Assembly (NCBI GenBank): GCA_907163375.1 | Contig: CAJQUW010016852.1 | Location: forward strand, 310,001-374,000 | DNA: 64,000 nt | Reading direction: 5' to 3' | From: Prostheceraeus crozeri | Lineage: Eukaryota; Platyhelminthes; Polycladida; Euryleptidae | Part shown: piece after piece, positions 51,716 through 62,289 of the stretch | Layout of the letters: every line of letters begins with the position of its first letter | Numbering within the stretch: the stretch's first letter is position 1 | The notes under the pieces: model-generated | Databases searched by the model: none | Told to the model about the DNA's origin: nothing | Seen by the model: only the letters and a program-made list of their open reading frames with translations | Position numbers and translations under genes: made by a program

Positions 51716-54451
51716 TCATTGACCTCGAGTAATTTGAGATGAAAGGTAGGTGGTAAAGAAACAGTTGAGTGACAAGTCGAAATGACTGTAGTACAGTTTA
51801 TACAAGAAGTACAAGTCCAATAAAATGCGCCTATATTCTAGAGATTTTAATTTCAACAATTGTAATCTGTGAGAGTAGCTGTCATACTTGATAACAGAGC
51901 GTTTACAGACGATGCGGGTGAAGAATCTCTGGACACGCTCAATACGAAAAATGTCGCGTTTGAGGTACGGTGAAAGGATAACACTTCCATATTCCAAGAG
52001 AGGGCGAACAAAGACAACAAAGGCTTTCATGAAGATACGAGAGTTATGGCAAACGAAAGATTTTAGGATACAGTATGCTCTGGCATATGCGGTTGAGCTG
52101 ATGCGCGCACAGTGATCACTAAATCTGAGATCTGATGAGATCAAAAAGCCTACGTCTTTCACAGTGACTGAATTTTTTAGGGATACGCTGTCGAGATGAT
52201 AGTTGACGGAAGGAGCATATCGATCTCCAGCAGTAAACAGCAAGCTTTTTTGCATAGAAATCTTCAGTTGCCACGTTTTACACCAATTATCAAATTTGAG
52301 AAGAGTATGTTTTAGGTCTGAAGAGTGAAGATACTTGTGAAGAGGAGTTATAACTTCTGGTTGACATAAATTTCAAGTCATCAGCATAAAGGCGGGCTGA
52401 AGTCGATCCAACAAGGCAGTCAAACACGTCGTTGACATAAAGAAGGAACAATACAGGTCCAAGAACAGAGGCTTGGGGCACGCCACTTGTAACAGCTACC
52501 GCGTCCGAAGTGATGGTGTTGATTATGACTTTCTGAGTTCGATTACATAGATAATTATTAATCCATTGGAGCAATTGACCATTGAAACCATAGCTTGAGA
52601 GTTTATGGAGAAGCTTAGGTATTGATACTGTGTCGAAGCCCTTAGAGAAATCAATGTACACGCGATCGAAGCGATTATAGAGACTTAATGCGGAACACAT
52701 TTCGAATATCGAACTGAGCATGTGTGTAACTGTTGAACGTCGGGGAAGGAAGCCGTGCTGTTCCATGGATAAAAGCTTATGGCTCATTGTATAGGAATAT
52801 ATTTCATCAGAAATTACCCTTTCCATGACCTTAAAACAGCCAGAGGTAAGTGAGATCGGGCGATAGCTATTGGGGGAAGAGGAGGATCCTTTGTTCTTAA
52901 AGACTGGACAGACTAGAGCTTTTTTCCAAATAGATGATAATTTGCCGGTTGACATGGATAGATCAAAAATGCAACTTAATGGGAATGCGAGGGTACTAGC
53001 AAGACGTCGAAGAATAAGGAGAGGGATATCATCAGGAGTTTGTGATAATTTAGGCGGCAACCGTTCTAGAGCTCTTTCAACAATTTCCGGATTAAAATGA
53101 ATGAAATCCAGAGATATTCCAGGATTCACTCGTTTAGGGAAGGGAGGTAAGGCACCATCGTCTGATGTGAAAACGGATGCAAAGTAAGCATTTAATAAGT
53201 TTGCTTTATCGAGGGTGTCAAAAATCATACTGTCATTTTCATTGCAGATGGGTGGAATTGCGCGACTACTTTTCGTTCGGCGCTTAGCATAGGCGTAAAA
53301 TTTACGAATATCTCCACTCTGAGTTAGCTTTTCCTCTCTAAACATCGCTATTTGTTCTACTGCGTGATCATATTCTTGTGCAACTTCATTACATTTTGCG
53401 GAATTTTTCTTATAATATTTCTTCTTCTTAGCACGGAGTTTTCGTAGAATTTTCGGAGCTCTTGAGCGATACTTTTTTTTCGGCAATTACAGGGACATAT
53501 TGTGCAATACGGCTATGTATAGTCAAAATAAAGAAATCCCACGCAGTTTCAACATCTACAGAACCATTCATGATAGGTGACCAGTTAATGCTGCTAAGGT
53601 ACGTGGACATGCCATTGAAGTCTGCCTTATTGTAGTCGTAAAAACGACGAGTGGATTTCGGAGGACTAAGAGTGCTCGGTAACAGGATAGAGAATTCAAC
53701 AGACAAGTGATCGCAAGAAGAGTGAAAGGAAGGGGAAACAATGATTTTAGAGACAACATTTGGACAATTTGTGAGCACGAGATCTAGGATGGCGTTTCCT
53801 CGAGTTGGAGTTTTAACCAGTTGTGTAAAATTATTCTGGGAAATACCGTTTAAGAACGTCTCATGAGCAGTATCACCTCGGTTTATGGGAATGGACCAAT
53901 CTATATGTGGTAGGTTTAGATCTCCACATAAGAATGTAGGTTTGTTTGGGTTAATCCACAGATCTAGTAGATCAATTAAGGAATTGGCAGTGTCTGAGGA
54001 GACAGGGGGAGGAAGATACAATGAGATAAATCTATAAGATGTTCCCTTGGTGGGGTAGATGAATGTCGAGACATAGAAAATTCAAGCAGGTAATTGATTG
54101 AGAGGTTCGACAATTCAGAGAAAAGGAGTCTCGCACAAAAATTGCAACCTCACCGTAACCATCAGAACGATCACAACGCACTGCTTTGTACGGTGTTGCA
54201 CTGGTAAGAAGACTATCTGAAATATTTGGGGATAACCAGGTCTCCGTAAAAACGAGAACATCGTAGACGCAGGATGAAAGAAGTTGCCAGAGATTAATCA
54301 ATTTGTTTTTTAATGATCTCGCGTTATTCATGACACACTTTATAACAGAGTTGCAAGCAGAACTGCTTTGGCTTACTGTAGGAGCAATGTTTTGAGAGTT
54401 GCTGGTATAAACAGAGTTATCAAGTTTCAGTTTTTTGGAGCATCTGACCAA
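51716..54451 (-). pseudogene. LINE ORF2: APE endonuclease and reverse transcriptase
   Basis: The endonuclease has NARSLKNKL, DVLVFTETWLSPNIS, FLCGDLNLPHIDWS and SSCDHLSVEFS (usually SDH). The RT has VFKNKGSSSSPNSYRPISLT, VYIDFSKGFDTVSI, SGVPQASVLGPVLFLLYVND and the catalytic LYADDLKF near 52370. A C-terminal part (51716-52255) includes FVRPLLEYGSVILSPY. Three frameshifts split it, near 54030, 53450 and 52280. The enzyme would nick DNA and copy element RNA from the nick. The spacing and YADD agree with the CR1/Jockey group. Confidence 0.82.
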
Positions 54452-55604
54452 TGCATGTCTCTCTTCCAGCTCCCATTATCTAGTTTAATAAAGCGCCAGA
54501 TAGTACCCGATTCACAAAGACTATAGCTTTCACTGCGCATATCAGAGGAAACTGAGGAGTGGGGAGAATTCAGCTCAAAGCATCGTTTTTTCAAAGCTCG
54601 GCCTTGCGCAGACAAACTTTACCTCAACTTCGTGTCCGAGAAGAGTTTATGAGAGGAGCTAATACGAGAAAACTCTGCCTTGAACGACTTATTCACACAT
54701 CGAATGTTGTGTGAAATATGAGCTTTACGATTCTTGGACCGGTAGTCGAGTTATTTAACCTACCTAACCGAACAACATCAAAAGGACCAGGGCAAAATAG
54801 TCCGTTGTCCCTAAAACAATTCATAAGTTCAGCAATGCTCAGTGACAAATCTTCCTTTTCCGGGAAGTTTGACAAAATAAGCTCATTAGGTATAACAACG
54901 CCTGAGCTAGTTGCTTCGGAATAGGTTGCACTCGATTCACGTGAGGCACTCTGGGGCATCTGAAGAAAGGGATACAACTGATGAGAAGATAGTGGGGACT
55001 TCACAACACCAGCAAATGACCGTTCATCTCTAGAAGACCCTGAGGAATGCAGGGAGGTGGCTAGAAATTCTATTTTATTTGCTAGTTCAGCGAGGCGTGC
55101 CGGGAGAGATTGGTTGATCTTCTTCGATAAGGCATCTATCGATTCGCGTAGAATGGAGAGTGATTTCTCGAGAGCCTCATGTTCCGGATATGAAGCTCCG
55201 GTTTGTACATTAGCGTCAGAATTGACCAACTGTGAGCGAGACGAAGAAGACAAGAAACTACAAGAACCATTGACAAATAATGCATCATTCAAGATATCAT
55301 AAACGCTCTGGTCGAAGCAAGATATAGCTGCAAATGAGTGTGCAGCTTGAAGATCTGTCTTTATTTGTTTCAAGTTTTCAGTGGGTTGACTCACACAGGT
55401 TTTACAGAGATAGAGACCAGGATCATCGTTAATGACTGACGATAAATCCTGAATGGAAAGTCCTAGGCAAGAGTACTGAATCCAATCTCTACAACTTGAA
55501 CATTCAATTTCAGACTTGCTGGATGGTTGTTTGCACCAGCAACTCTTCATTTGGGGAGCTTTAGGGTCTTTTGAAACTTGGTTGGTCTTCGAAAACTGTG
55601 GCAA
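54427..55604 (-). pseudogene. LINE ORF1 with PHD-type zinc finger
   Basis: The frame has its first ATG at 55550. It opens MKSCWCKQPSSKSEIECSSC, with C-x-C ... C-x2-C and, further on, LYLCKTCVSQ, a PHD-like finger in which the usual His position reads YSC. A heptad-rich part follows (LEKSLSILRESIDALSKKIN) and then an RRM-like end (VVIPNELILSNFPEKED ... FDVVRLGRLNN ... RIVKLIFHT). The frame breaks at 54693, after LIFHTTFDV, and continues in another frame to 54427. ORF1p binds element RNA. Confidence 0.7.
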
Positions 55605-55739
55605 ATTCTGGTGGGTGACAGACGACCTACTGTTGGAGGATCCTACATGTAGGACTGTAGATAATCATTGGCAAAACAATTTTTTCGACTTTTCGCCTTG
55701 GAATTTTGCACAAGAAAACGGCCTTTTCCCATAAATATA

Positions 55740-56770
55740 AATGATGTCATAAAGTGAATGATCAAATTGGCGACACTTTGTACATCATTATACAACCGGC
55801 GACGCCCTTGTTAAAAAGACATTACATGTGCATGTATAGCACTGTCAAAGCCACAGCATGGCTAAACAAATTGTTTTCTGACAGTCTTTTATAGGGTCAT
55901 CTTCTGTCAACAGTGCTATGACGATCACAACTCTCAGTTCCGTATAAACTGAAAGCAATACGAGTGCACAACATGAAACATACAAATCCAAGCATTTTGG
56001 CTCGTTTGCATCCTAAATTGCGATTTGACTTCACAATGAGCACACTTAGAGAAGCATGTATTTTTTGTTTTGCGGACATTGATTTGATCTGTTGTAATCA
56101 ACAGAAACAAAAATCCATTGATTTTTGATTGGGTTTCCGCCAAGTTAGCTGAAACCGTTCAGTGCTTTAAAAGACGAAAATCAGAATTACATGTATTGAT
56201 TTTGATAATTCAGGAACGATGAAAGGCGTCTTGATGAGATGCCGCGTTGGCGGAGAACTAAAAGCCACTTAAAAGAAAACCGGAGGCACAAAAGTGCCTA
56301 AAATTTTGATTGTAATCAACGGCGCACCTTGCTGTGAATCCAAACCCGTGAAAAGCGGCCGAAAACTTTGCGTGTTAGCTCAAGTCGGTGAACACCTGTT
56401 AAAGATATGGGCTTCAACCAGATAGACAAGATCGCCATCGACTTCTGCACTTTCGCTGTTGACAGAGATGGTGATCGAGGAATGCTGAAGGAGTCGGACT
56501 GCGACTGCACCTTGGTCTTCACCTACTTGATGTGCAGCTCGAGTGAAGAAGTTTCGTCATTCATAATTACGGGCGCGTCAAATTACAGAGGTAGCATAGC
56601 ACAAGTAGATGAATCGGGAGTAAAAATCTACGCCAAGACTGTTGCAGTGATCCAATGCATCGTGCAACCAGTGGTCGATTACTACGTATGACAAGTTGAG
56701 GAGTTTGTGAAGCTAACAAAATGCCAAATGAATCAAACATTGATCTGCAATTAATTATCCCCAGTGATGT
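55740..56770. other. Intergenic, downstream of GPCR 3
   Basis: A plus frame at 56407-56691 (MGFNQIDKIAIDFCTFAVDR start) is GC-richer than its surroundings and could be an old exon, but has no motif or splice context that I can support. Nothing else was recognised. Confidence 0.4.
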
Positions 56771-56773
56771 TTT

Positions 56774-57715
56774 TCACGTTCCTTCCGTTTTCCATCCGAC
56801 AAATAGTAAACAAAGAGAAACAAATGACCGACGAAAGCCCTTTGTGGTAAGAATATATACGTAAAAGTTGATAGCAAAATTAGTATTCGCAAGCATGAGG
56901 AGGGATGTGTGTATTGCATGCCGAATGTTCCTTTCCAGCTGTTGAATCAATGTGGTATTCAATAGAGCGTTATAAATGAAACCAGGACATCCAAGAACTA
57001 TCTGCACAATACTCACTCCCAGCATCATAATCGTTGCCGATCGAATTGAGTTGGGACTGGATGCTGGTTCAGCAGATGCGTCCCCAAAATTGACTTTTCG
57101 TAGTCGCTCATTTATCTTGATCAATATAATAATTATCATCACAATCAGTAAGAAATATGGCAATGCCGTGCACAGTACAAATTCAAGCCAGTTGAAAGAC
57201 CTTGTCGCTAATGGAATTTCAGTCGTGCATCTTCCATTTTTGTAAAGTCGTCCAAGTAATTGTCCATTTAACATTATTGCTGCAATAACCTCGACGGTAA
57301 CTATGCATGCGGCAGTTTTCCAACGTTTTAAGAAGGAAAGCTTTGTTGGAAATACTATTATACACATTCTTTCAAATCCAATTGAACACAATGTCCAAAT
57401 TGAAACGCATTGCGATGCATACACAAGAAAAGTGTGGAATTTGCAACTGAAAGCACTATGAGCTCTCAGATCATATTTAGATGTCACCATTAGCCAATAT
57501 CTCACAGCACCCGTCAGAAGAGCGATAAAGTCGGAGATCGCCATTGTTAAGAAGAGTATGCGAGTTGAAATTCGCAAAGAGAGATAATGTGCGAGGGTGG
57601 CAATCGACAGACAGTTTCCAATGGTCCCGAATACGATTAGAATTATGCCATACACAGTGACGAATGCGTTTATTTTTTCAGCAACCGAACCTCCATCAGT
57701 GTTGTTTGCTGCCAT
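56774..57715 (-). CDS. Class A GPCR, paralogue 3
   Basis: I start the gene at the ATG at 57715 (MAANNTDGG), because it matches the N-termini of the two paralogues; the open frame further upstream begins only with TTG and covers the conserved upstream block. The product has 313 residues and seven helices. Marks are GNCLSIATL in TM1, D in ISDFIALL, the TM3 Cys (FSCKFH) with the loop-2 Cys (GRCTTE), FERMCIIVFPTK in place of DRY, ALPYFLL in TM5, GCPG in TM6 and NFYVYILTTKGFRR at the end of TM7. The N-terminus has an N-N-T sequon. No breaks are seen. It is closest to the gene at 44796 by eye. Confidence 0.88.
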   Translation of the reverse strand: MAANNTDGGSVAEKINAFVTVYGIILIVFGTIGNCLSIATLAHYLSLRISTRILFLTMAISDFIALLTGAVRYWLMVTSKYDLRAHSAFSCKFHTFLVYASQCVSIWTLCSIGFERMCIIVFPTKLSFLKRWKTAACIVTVEVIAAIMLNGQLLGRLYKNGRCTTEIPLATRSFNWLEFVLCTALPYFLLIVMIIIILIKINERLRKVNFGDASAEPASSPNSIRSATIMMLGVSIVQIVLGCPGFIYNALLNTTLIQQLERNIRHAIHTSLLMLANTNFAINFYVYILTTKGFRRSFVSLCLLFVGWKTEGT

Positions 57716-57721
57716 TTGACG

Positions 57722-57872
57722 ATTTACTAAACTACCAGAATCGGCGTCATATTTTGCTTGTCGTTGAAATAAAAATGTAGATTTAAGTGTCCCTCGCTGA
57801 TTTGTGAAAATAAATGCGATCAGTACTTTCTGTTGGCTCTTCAAAACCCAATCGAAAATGCAATTGAGTTCA
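57722..57872 (-). promoter_or_regulatory. Upstream block of GPCR 3, conserved with GPCR 2
   Basis: On the minus strand it shows TTTTCGATTGGGTTTTGAAGA, CAACAGAAAGTA, ATCAGCGAGGGACA and CATTTTTATTTC in the same order and spacing as at 45755-45895. This is probably 5' untranslated region plus promoter retained after duplication. Confidence 0.45.
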
Positions 57873-58070
57873 AGCTCATAATTTGCTTGTTGTTTCCCAA
57901 GGATGTATGGCAACAGAAATTTGGAGGAGGAAACGACAGCAGAATATTTTTGCTGTGAAAGATGGAGTGATTAAGATCGGACATTCTATTTCAAGTTTTT
58001 TATATTATTCATACGTGAAGATGCTAGCCCTACAAAGTTGCTCATGAGGTGCAAAGTACAACTCAGGCTG

Positions 58071-58120
58071 GTCCGGCAGGCAGAACGAGTATTTGCAGGA
58101 CTGTGATGCGTCTGACAAGT
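58071..58120. repeat. End fragment of the foldback transposon family
   Basis: GTCCGGCAGGCAGAACGAG and a TTGCAGG block match the terminus of the elements at 27234 and 49814. The following TCTGACAAGTTCTA resembles part of their arm. The rest of the element is missing. Confidence 0.5.
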
Positions 58121-58778
58121 TCTATTCGTGTCCTATTCTTGACCCACATGATCAATGTAAACACTTTTTTGGCATTAGTCTGAATGCCGGTGATGTTTGC
58201 TTCCCAAATTCATGCACGAGCCTCATATGACTTTTATTTTTTCAAATTTTCACCCAACATCAATAAAACGACGATTTTACAGTTGTAGTTCCAATCGTCT
58301 TGCAAGTTGCAGAAAGTCGAACATCGCAAATTTCCATCGGTTATGGATCTATAAATTCTGCCGAGTTTGGCACATTAATAGCGCAATGATCTGACATTTA
58401 TCAAATAATTCAAAATGAGATTTGTCATTCATATGATTATGGTTACACTTTCTGGGCAAATTTCTACTGCTGTAGCAAGAAAAACGTTATTTCTGGGAGT
58501 AGCTCGCTAGGCTGATTTCATTTTAAAGGCAAGGAAAGAGTCACAGCAACAAATTTTATTGATGTGGTTAAACAAACATGCATTTCTGCTTACAGAAATG
58601 ATATTCACAGATATTCACAGCTTCTGTAATTTGATCCTTCCTAAGACCTAGCAGCATTGACTAAGATCGGTGACTGACTGAACAGTTGAAATTGTCATCA
58701 GCAAACAGCCAAACTTAACGCAAGGCGAAAAGTTTTGATTTCTATGGATATATTTGTCAGTTGAAATAGGAAAGTTAC
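58121..58778. other. Intergenic, no gene seen
   Basis: No motif-bearing frame. The Penelope-like sequence begins abruptly at about 58779. Confidence 0.5.
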
Positions 58779-59899
58779 ATGTCCCACAATACAAAATTGT
58801 CTACATTCTATCATTTGATCAAAACACATAAACAATCAATTACTTTGAAAATTAGACCTATCGTTTCATCATGCAATGGACCAACACGAAAAAAACTTTG
58901 TTGGTTATTAAGTAGACTTCTGACTCCATTACTTTCAACAGTACCAGCTCATCTTACAAACAGTCTAGAATTAAAAGAAACAATTGAAAAAACTTACAAT
59001 TCAGAATTTCCATATCCGTGCAGCTTCGATGTACAATCAATGTATCCTTCTATTCCAACGGAAGAAGCAATCCATAACTTACTGACCAAATTAAATCAAT
59101 TGGATATCTCGACAGTTGGCGGTCTATCTCTCTCTCACACATTCGATCATTACTTTCTGTGATTATGGAAAATACGTACTTTAATTTCGAAAATCAAGTA
59201 TATAAACAGATCAAAGGATTGCCAATAGGTTCACCACTGTCTGGAACTCTTGCAATAATATTCGTGGATAGAATCTAAACACAAGCACTACAATCAATTG
59301 ATACTATCTTGACTTTCAAGAGATATGTAGACGACTGTTTTGTTTTGACAAAAAATGAATCCACTGCAAAAGAATTGCATGATTTCATCAATTCTCAAAA
59401 TCCAAATATAAAATTTGAGATCGAGCTCCCACAAAACGGAAACCAACTGAGTCTATTGGACCTGACAATTACAACCGAAAGTGATGATGTCAAATTCGAC
59501 TTTTATAAGGAAATAGTGAAAAAAAGACATTTTCATCAATTACAAATCGAACATTTCAAACTCAACGAAGATGGCAATTGTGAGAAACGAAAGAGACCGC
59601 ATCAAATCTCATTGCTCAAATCCAAATACAGCAAACTTTCATTTAAAACAATTCGAAGAAACCTTAAAAGTCAACGATATTCCAGAGACATTCATCCAAT
59701 CATCACGACGTCTAAAGAAAATGAAACACACAGAGCAGAAAAAAGACAACAAAGACAAATGTTATCTAAAATTACCATTTATATCAGAAAAAGTGAATTA
59801 TTAGATAAAGAAAATTTTCCAACGAGAAGATTTAAATATCAGTTTAGCTCAAAAGTCATATACTCTAAGAAACGCATTGAAGAACCATGCCAAATATGA
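58779..59899 (+). pseudogene. Penelope-like reverse transcriptase, truncated
   Basis: Motifs in order: FYHLIKTHKQSITLKIRPIV, CSFDVQSMYPSIPTEEAI (first Asp), GLPIGSPLSGTLAIIFVDR and FKRYVDDCFVLT (YVDD), then IKFEIELPQNGNQLSLLDLT. The N-terminal region seen in element 1 is absent. The frame is interrupted a few times, and the part beyond about 59530 reads partly out of its natural frame. Confidence 0.78.
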
Positions 59900-60245
59900 A
59901 ACAAAATGTCAACTTACCTCATGTGCAATTCAAAACAATGAACTTTGCTTCAAGAAAAACGTAATCTACAAAATAACATGTCTCAAGTGCAAAAATGCCT
60001 ATATCGGTAGTACAATTAGCACTTTGCACATCAGAGTGAAAGAGCACACAACACAGGTAACATCATCAGTTTTCAAACATTTACAACAATGCCATAACAA
60101 GAATGTACAAGTCGACATATTAACTCATGAAAGCGACAATACCAACATTCGTCTTCGTGAAGCACTGTTGATAAAGAAATTCCAAACCACCATCAATTCA
60201 CGTGAGGAGAGTGAACAATATCGCCAATTCCTTTTCACAAAGTAA
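59877..60245 (+). CDS. GIY-YIG endonuclease domain of Penelope-like element 2
   Basis: An open frame of 122 codons with NVIYKITCLKCKNAYIGST, LHIRVKEHTTQ, a FKHLQQCH block and NIRLREALLIKKFQTTINSR. It parallels the domain at 37859 over its whole length. It would nick target DNA if expressed with an RT. Confidence 0.8.
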   Translation: MKNHAKYETKCQLTSCAIQNNELCFKKNVIYKITCLKCKNAYIGSTISTLHIRVKEHTTQVTSSVFKHLQQCHNKNVQVDILTHESDNTNIRLREALLIKKFQTTINSREESEQYRQFLFTK

Positions 60246-60399
60246 TGGAAATATGTTTCAATAATTCTATGACATTGACTTTCTATGTATGAATCCTTTC
60301 CCAAAATAACCTTCTATATATATATACTGTATATACCATTTCAACATAACATCTTACAGATTTCAAATTTTAAGTGTTTGTAGAATATCCTCCCTTTCA

Positions 60400-60433
60400 C
60401 CCCTGAAGCGGCCTGAGTAGGCGAAAATTTGGG
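60400..60433 (+). ncRNA. Degenerate hammerhead-like core after Penelope 2
   Basis: CCC (60400-60402), CTGAAGC (60403-60409, consensus CTGANGA), stem II GCCT / AGGC with a GAGT loop (60411-60422), GAAA (60423-60426), ATTT and GGG (60431-60433). CCC and GGG could form stem I. One core base is wrong and stem III is not evident, so this is a remnant at best. Confidence 0.4.
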
Positions 60434-60531
60434 CAATAAATGCCATATAAACAACAGCAAGGCTTTTTCGATTAAAAGAAAATTATATTATAAACAACAT
60501 GCTGTTCAAGCGGAACTATAAAATTTTATAG

Positions 60532-61016
60532 AATGGTAATTAAAAGTGAATAGGCGTACTTATGATTCATTCTTTCTTTAAGTTTCATCAACTGCATTTC
60601 AAATAATAGTGGCTGAGTAAGAAAGGAGAATTTGTTTATAATGTGAATTTCATTAATGGATCACAAATGACACCATCCTGAATGCTAATCTTCATGGAAA
60701 GATTTGAGGAAAGGGACTTTTTATCACGTATGGACATTACAACATGTAGTTCAAGTAATTGATTCAACAGCCATTGATGCGATTTCAAATTCCAATCAAA
60801 ATTTATGTCACAATGATCGTAGGATGCTGATATTATGCATGAAATTTACCAGAGGACGAAGCATGTGCATGAAAATCTCGCTCATTTTAAAAGTAAATGA
60901 TGTCATGTGGCTGAGAGACAAATCTTCCGACGAATCTCTGACAGTGTAATTTTGCATGTAAAGTCACATGATCGCAGGACCCAAATAAATGTTTCCATGG
61001 TTTTCAAGTCATCTAC
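60532..61016. repeat. Direct duplication, copy 1 (about 485 bp)
   Basis: From ATGGTAATTAAAAGTGAATA to TTTTCAAGTCATCTAC, nearly identical to 61634-62177. It lacks about 41 bp found in copy 2. An 81-codon frame in both copies opens at TTG and has no motif. Confidence 0.85.
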
Positions 61017-61201
61017 CCAAGTAAAAAACACAAATTATCTCATTCTTTGGTCATGGAGAAATTTGCATTGTGATTCGTTTAAGCAATTACATTAGAGCCT
61101 ACAACGGCAATGCTTAATTCAATGTGATCAATGAATCGCTGAAACATCTGTGGTAGCGGATATATTGAGCTTTTCCTTCCATAGGAATTGCATGGCATTT
61201 C

Positions 61202-61237
61202 CCGGACAATATCGCAACTAAGAGCAATATTGTCCGG
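61202..61237. repeat. Short perfect hairpin
   Basis: Arms CCGGACAATAT (61202-61212) and ATATTGTCCGG (61227-61237) around a 14-base loop. Confidence 0.7.
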
Positions 61238-61314
61238 CAAAATGGGGAAATCTAAGATTTTTCAAATCATTCATTTTTGAATTTTAAAAAAGATTTCAAA
61301 TTTGGCTAAGATCA

Positions 61315-61440
61315 ATTATAATATAGGAATATTGTCATAGCTTAGAGGACAATAATGCAGATTATCCGATGACGCGTTAGCGTTCGAGGATATCTGCATT
61401 ATTTGTCCGATAAAATTATGACAATATTCCTACTATAATT
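61315..61440. repeat. Long hairpin of about 126 bp
   Basis: The arm ATTATAATATAGGAATATTG... pairs with ...CAATATTCCTACTATAATT. The inner blocks GACAATAATGCAGATTATCC and GGATATCTGCATTATTTGTC also pair. The loop is near GACGCGTTAGCGTTC. It resembles a foldback MITE. Confidence 0.7.
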
Positions 61441-61633
61441 CATCCAAGGCAATGGCTCGGACTATGGTAAAAATGAGAACTCTATGTTGAATATGACATA
61501 GAACATTAGAATTCAAATTCCTAGTGGTGGAAACGTCATGTCACATTAATCAAAACTTTCCAGACTACAGGCTGCATCTATCAATGGCTAGTCAACACAA
61601 GTAGGGAAAGCAGCGCAACTCTATAACGTGAAC

Positions 61634-62177
61634 AAAATGGTAATTAAAAGTGAATATGAGTACTTATGCTTCATTCAGTTTGCTTATTTATACTTTCATA
61701 AGTTTTATCAACCCAATTTAAAAAAATGGTGGTTGAGTAAGAAAGGAGAATTTGTTTATAATGTGAATTTCATTAATGGATAGCAACTGACACCATTTCT
61801 AGTGAAAATGACAGGACAAATTTGAGAATATTTTTATCCAGAATGCTAATCTTCATGGAAAGATTTGAGGAAAGGTACTTTTTATCACGTATGGACATTA
61901 CAACATGTAGTTCAAGTAATTGATTCAACAACCATTGATGCGATTTCAAATTCCAATCAAAATTTATGTCACAATGATCGTAGGATGCTGATATTATGCA
62001 TGAAATTTACCAGAGGACGAAGCATGTGCATGAAAATCTTGCTCATTCTAAAAGTAAATGATGTCATGTGGCTGAGAGACAAATCTTCCGACGAATCTCT
62101 GACAGTGTAATTTTGCATGTGAAGTCACATGATCACAGGACCCAAATAACTGCCTCCATGGTTTTCAAGTCATCTAC
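61634..62177. repeat. Direct duplication, copy 2 (about 544 bp)
   Basis: Partner of 60532-61016, about 1.1 kb further on. It contains extra sequence TTCTAGTGAAAATGACAGG... (about 61796-61840). Identity is high, so the duplication is recent or was homogenised. Confidence 0.85.
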
Positions 62178-62289
62178 GCACTCAAATTTATTGAATCCAT
62201 GCTTTACATCAACACCAATAGACGATGGGTGGATCCAAATAGCGGACCAATAGAAACGTAAAAAGACAGATGATAGTAGTAACAAAAGG

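Larger units (their letters stand above)
50905..55735 (-). mobile_element. CR1-like (Jockey superfamily) LINE, nearly full length, inactive
   Basis: On the minus strand it has an ORF1 with a PHD-type finger, then an APE endonuclease and RT in ORF2, and a 3' untranslated region of about 800 bp. The 3' end is a short tandem repeat, TATGACT three times (about 50906-50927), rather than poly-A, which is typical of CR1-like elements. The 5' end is set by the last ORF1-like sequence and is approximate. About four frame disruptions are seen. Confidence 0.8.
58779..60435 (+). mobile_element. Penelope-like retroelement 2, 5'-truncated
   Basis: It starts within the reverse transcriptase and runs through the GIY-YIG domain to a 3' region with a hammerhead-like core (60400-60433). 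It is related to, but clearly different from, the element at 35388. The 5' truncation is typical of target-primed copies. A few breaks are present. Confidence 0.78.

Noticed and set aside
57716-57913. N-terminal extension of GPCR 3
   Set aside because: Opens at TTG and covers a block that is non-coding and conserved upstream of GPCR 2; the ATG at 57715 matches both paralogues.
60704-62110. Two nearly identical 81-codon frames
   Set aside because: They open at TTG, have no motif, and their similarity is explained by the recent DNA duplication.
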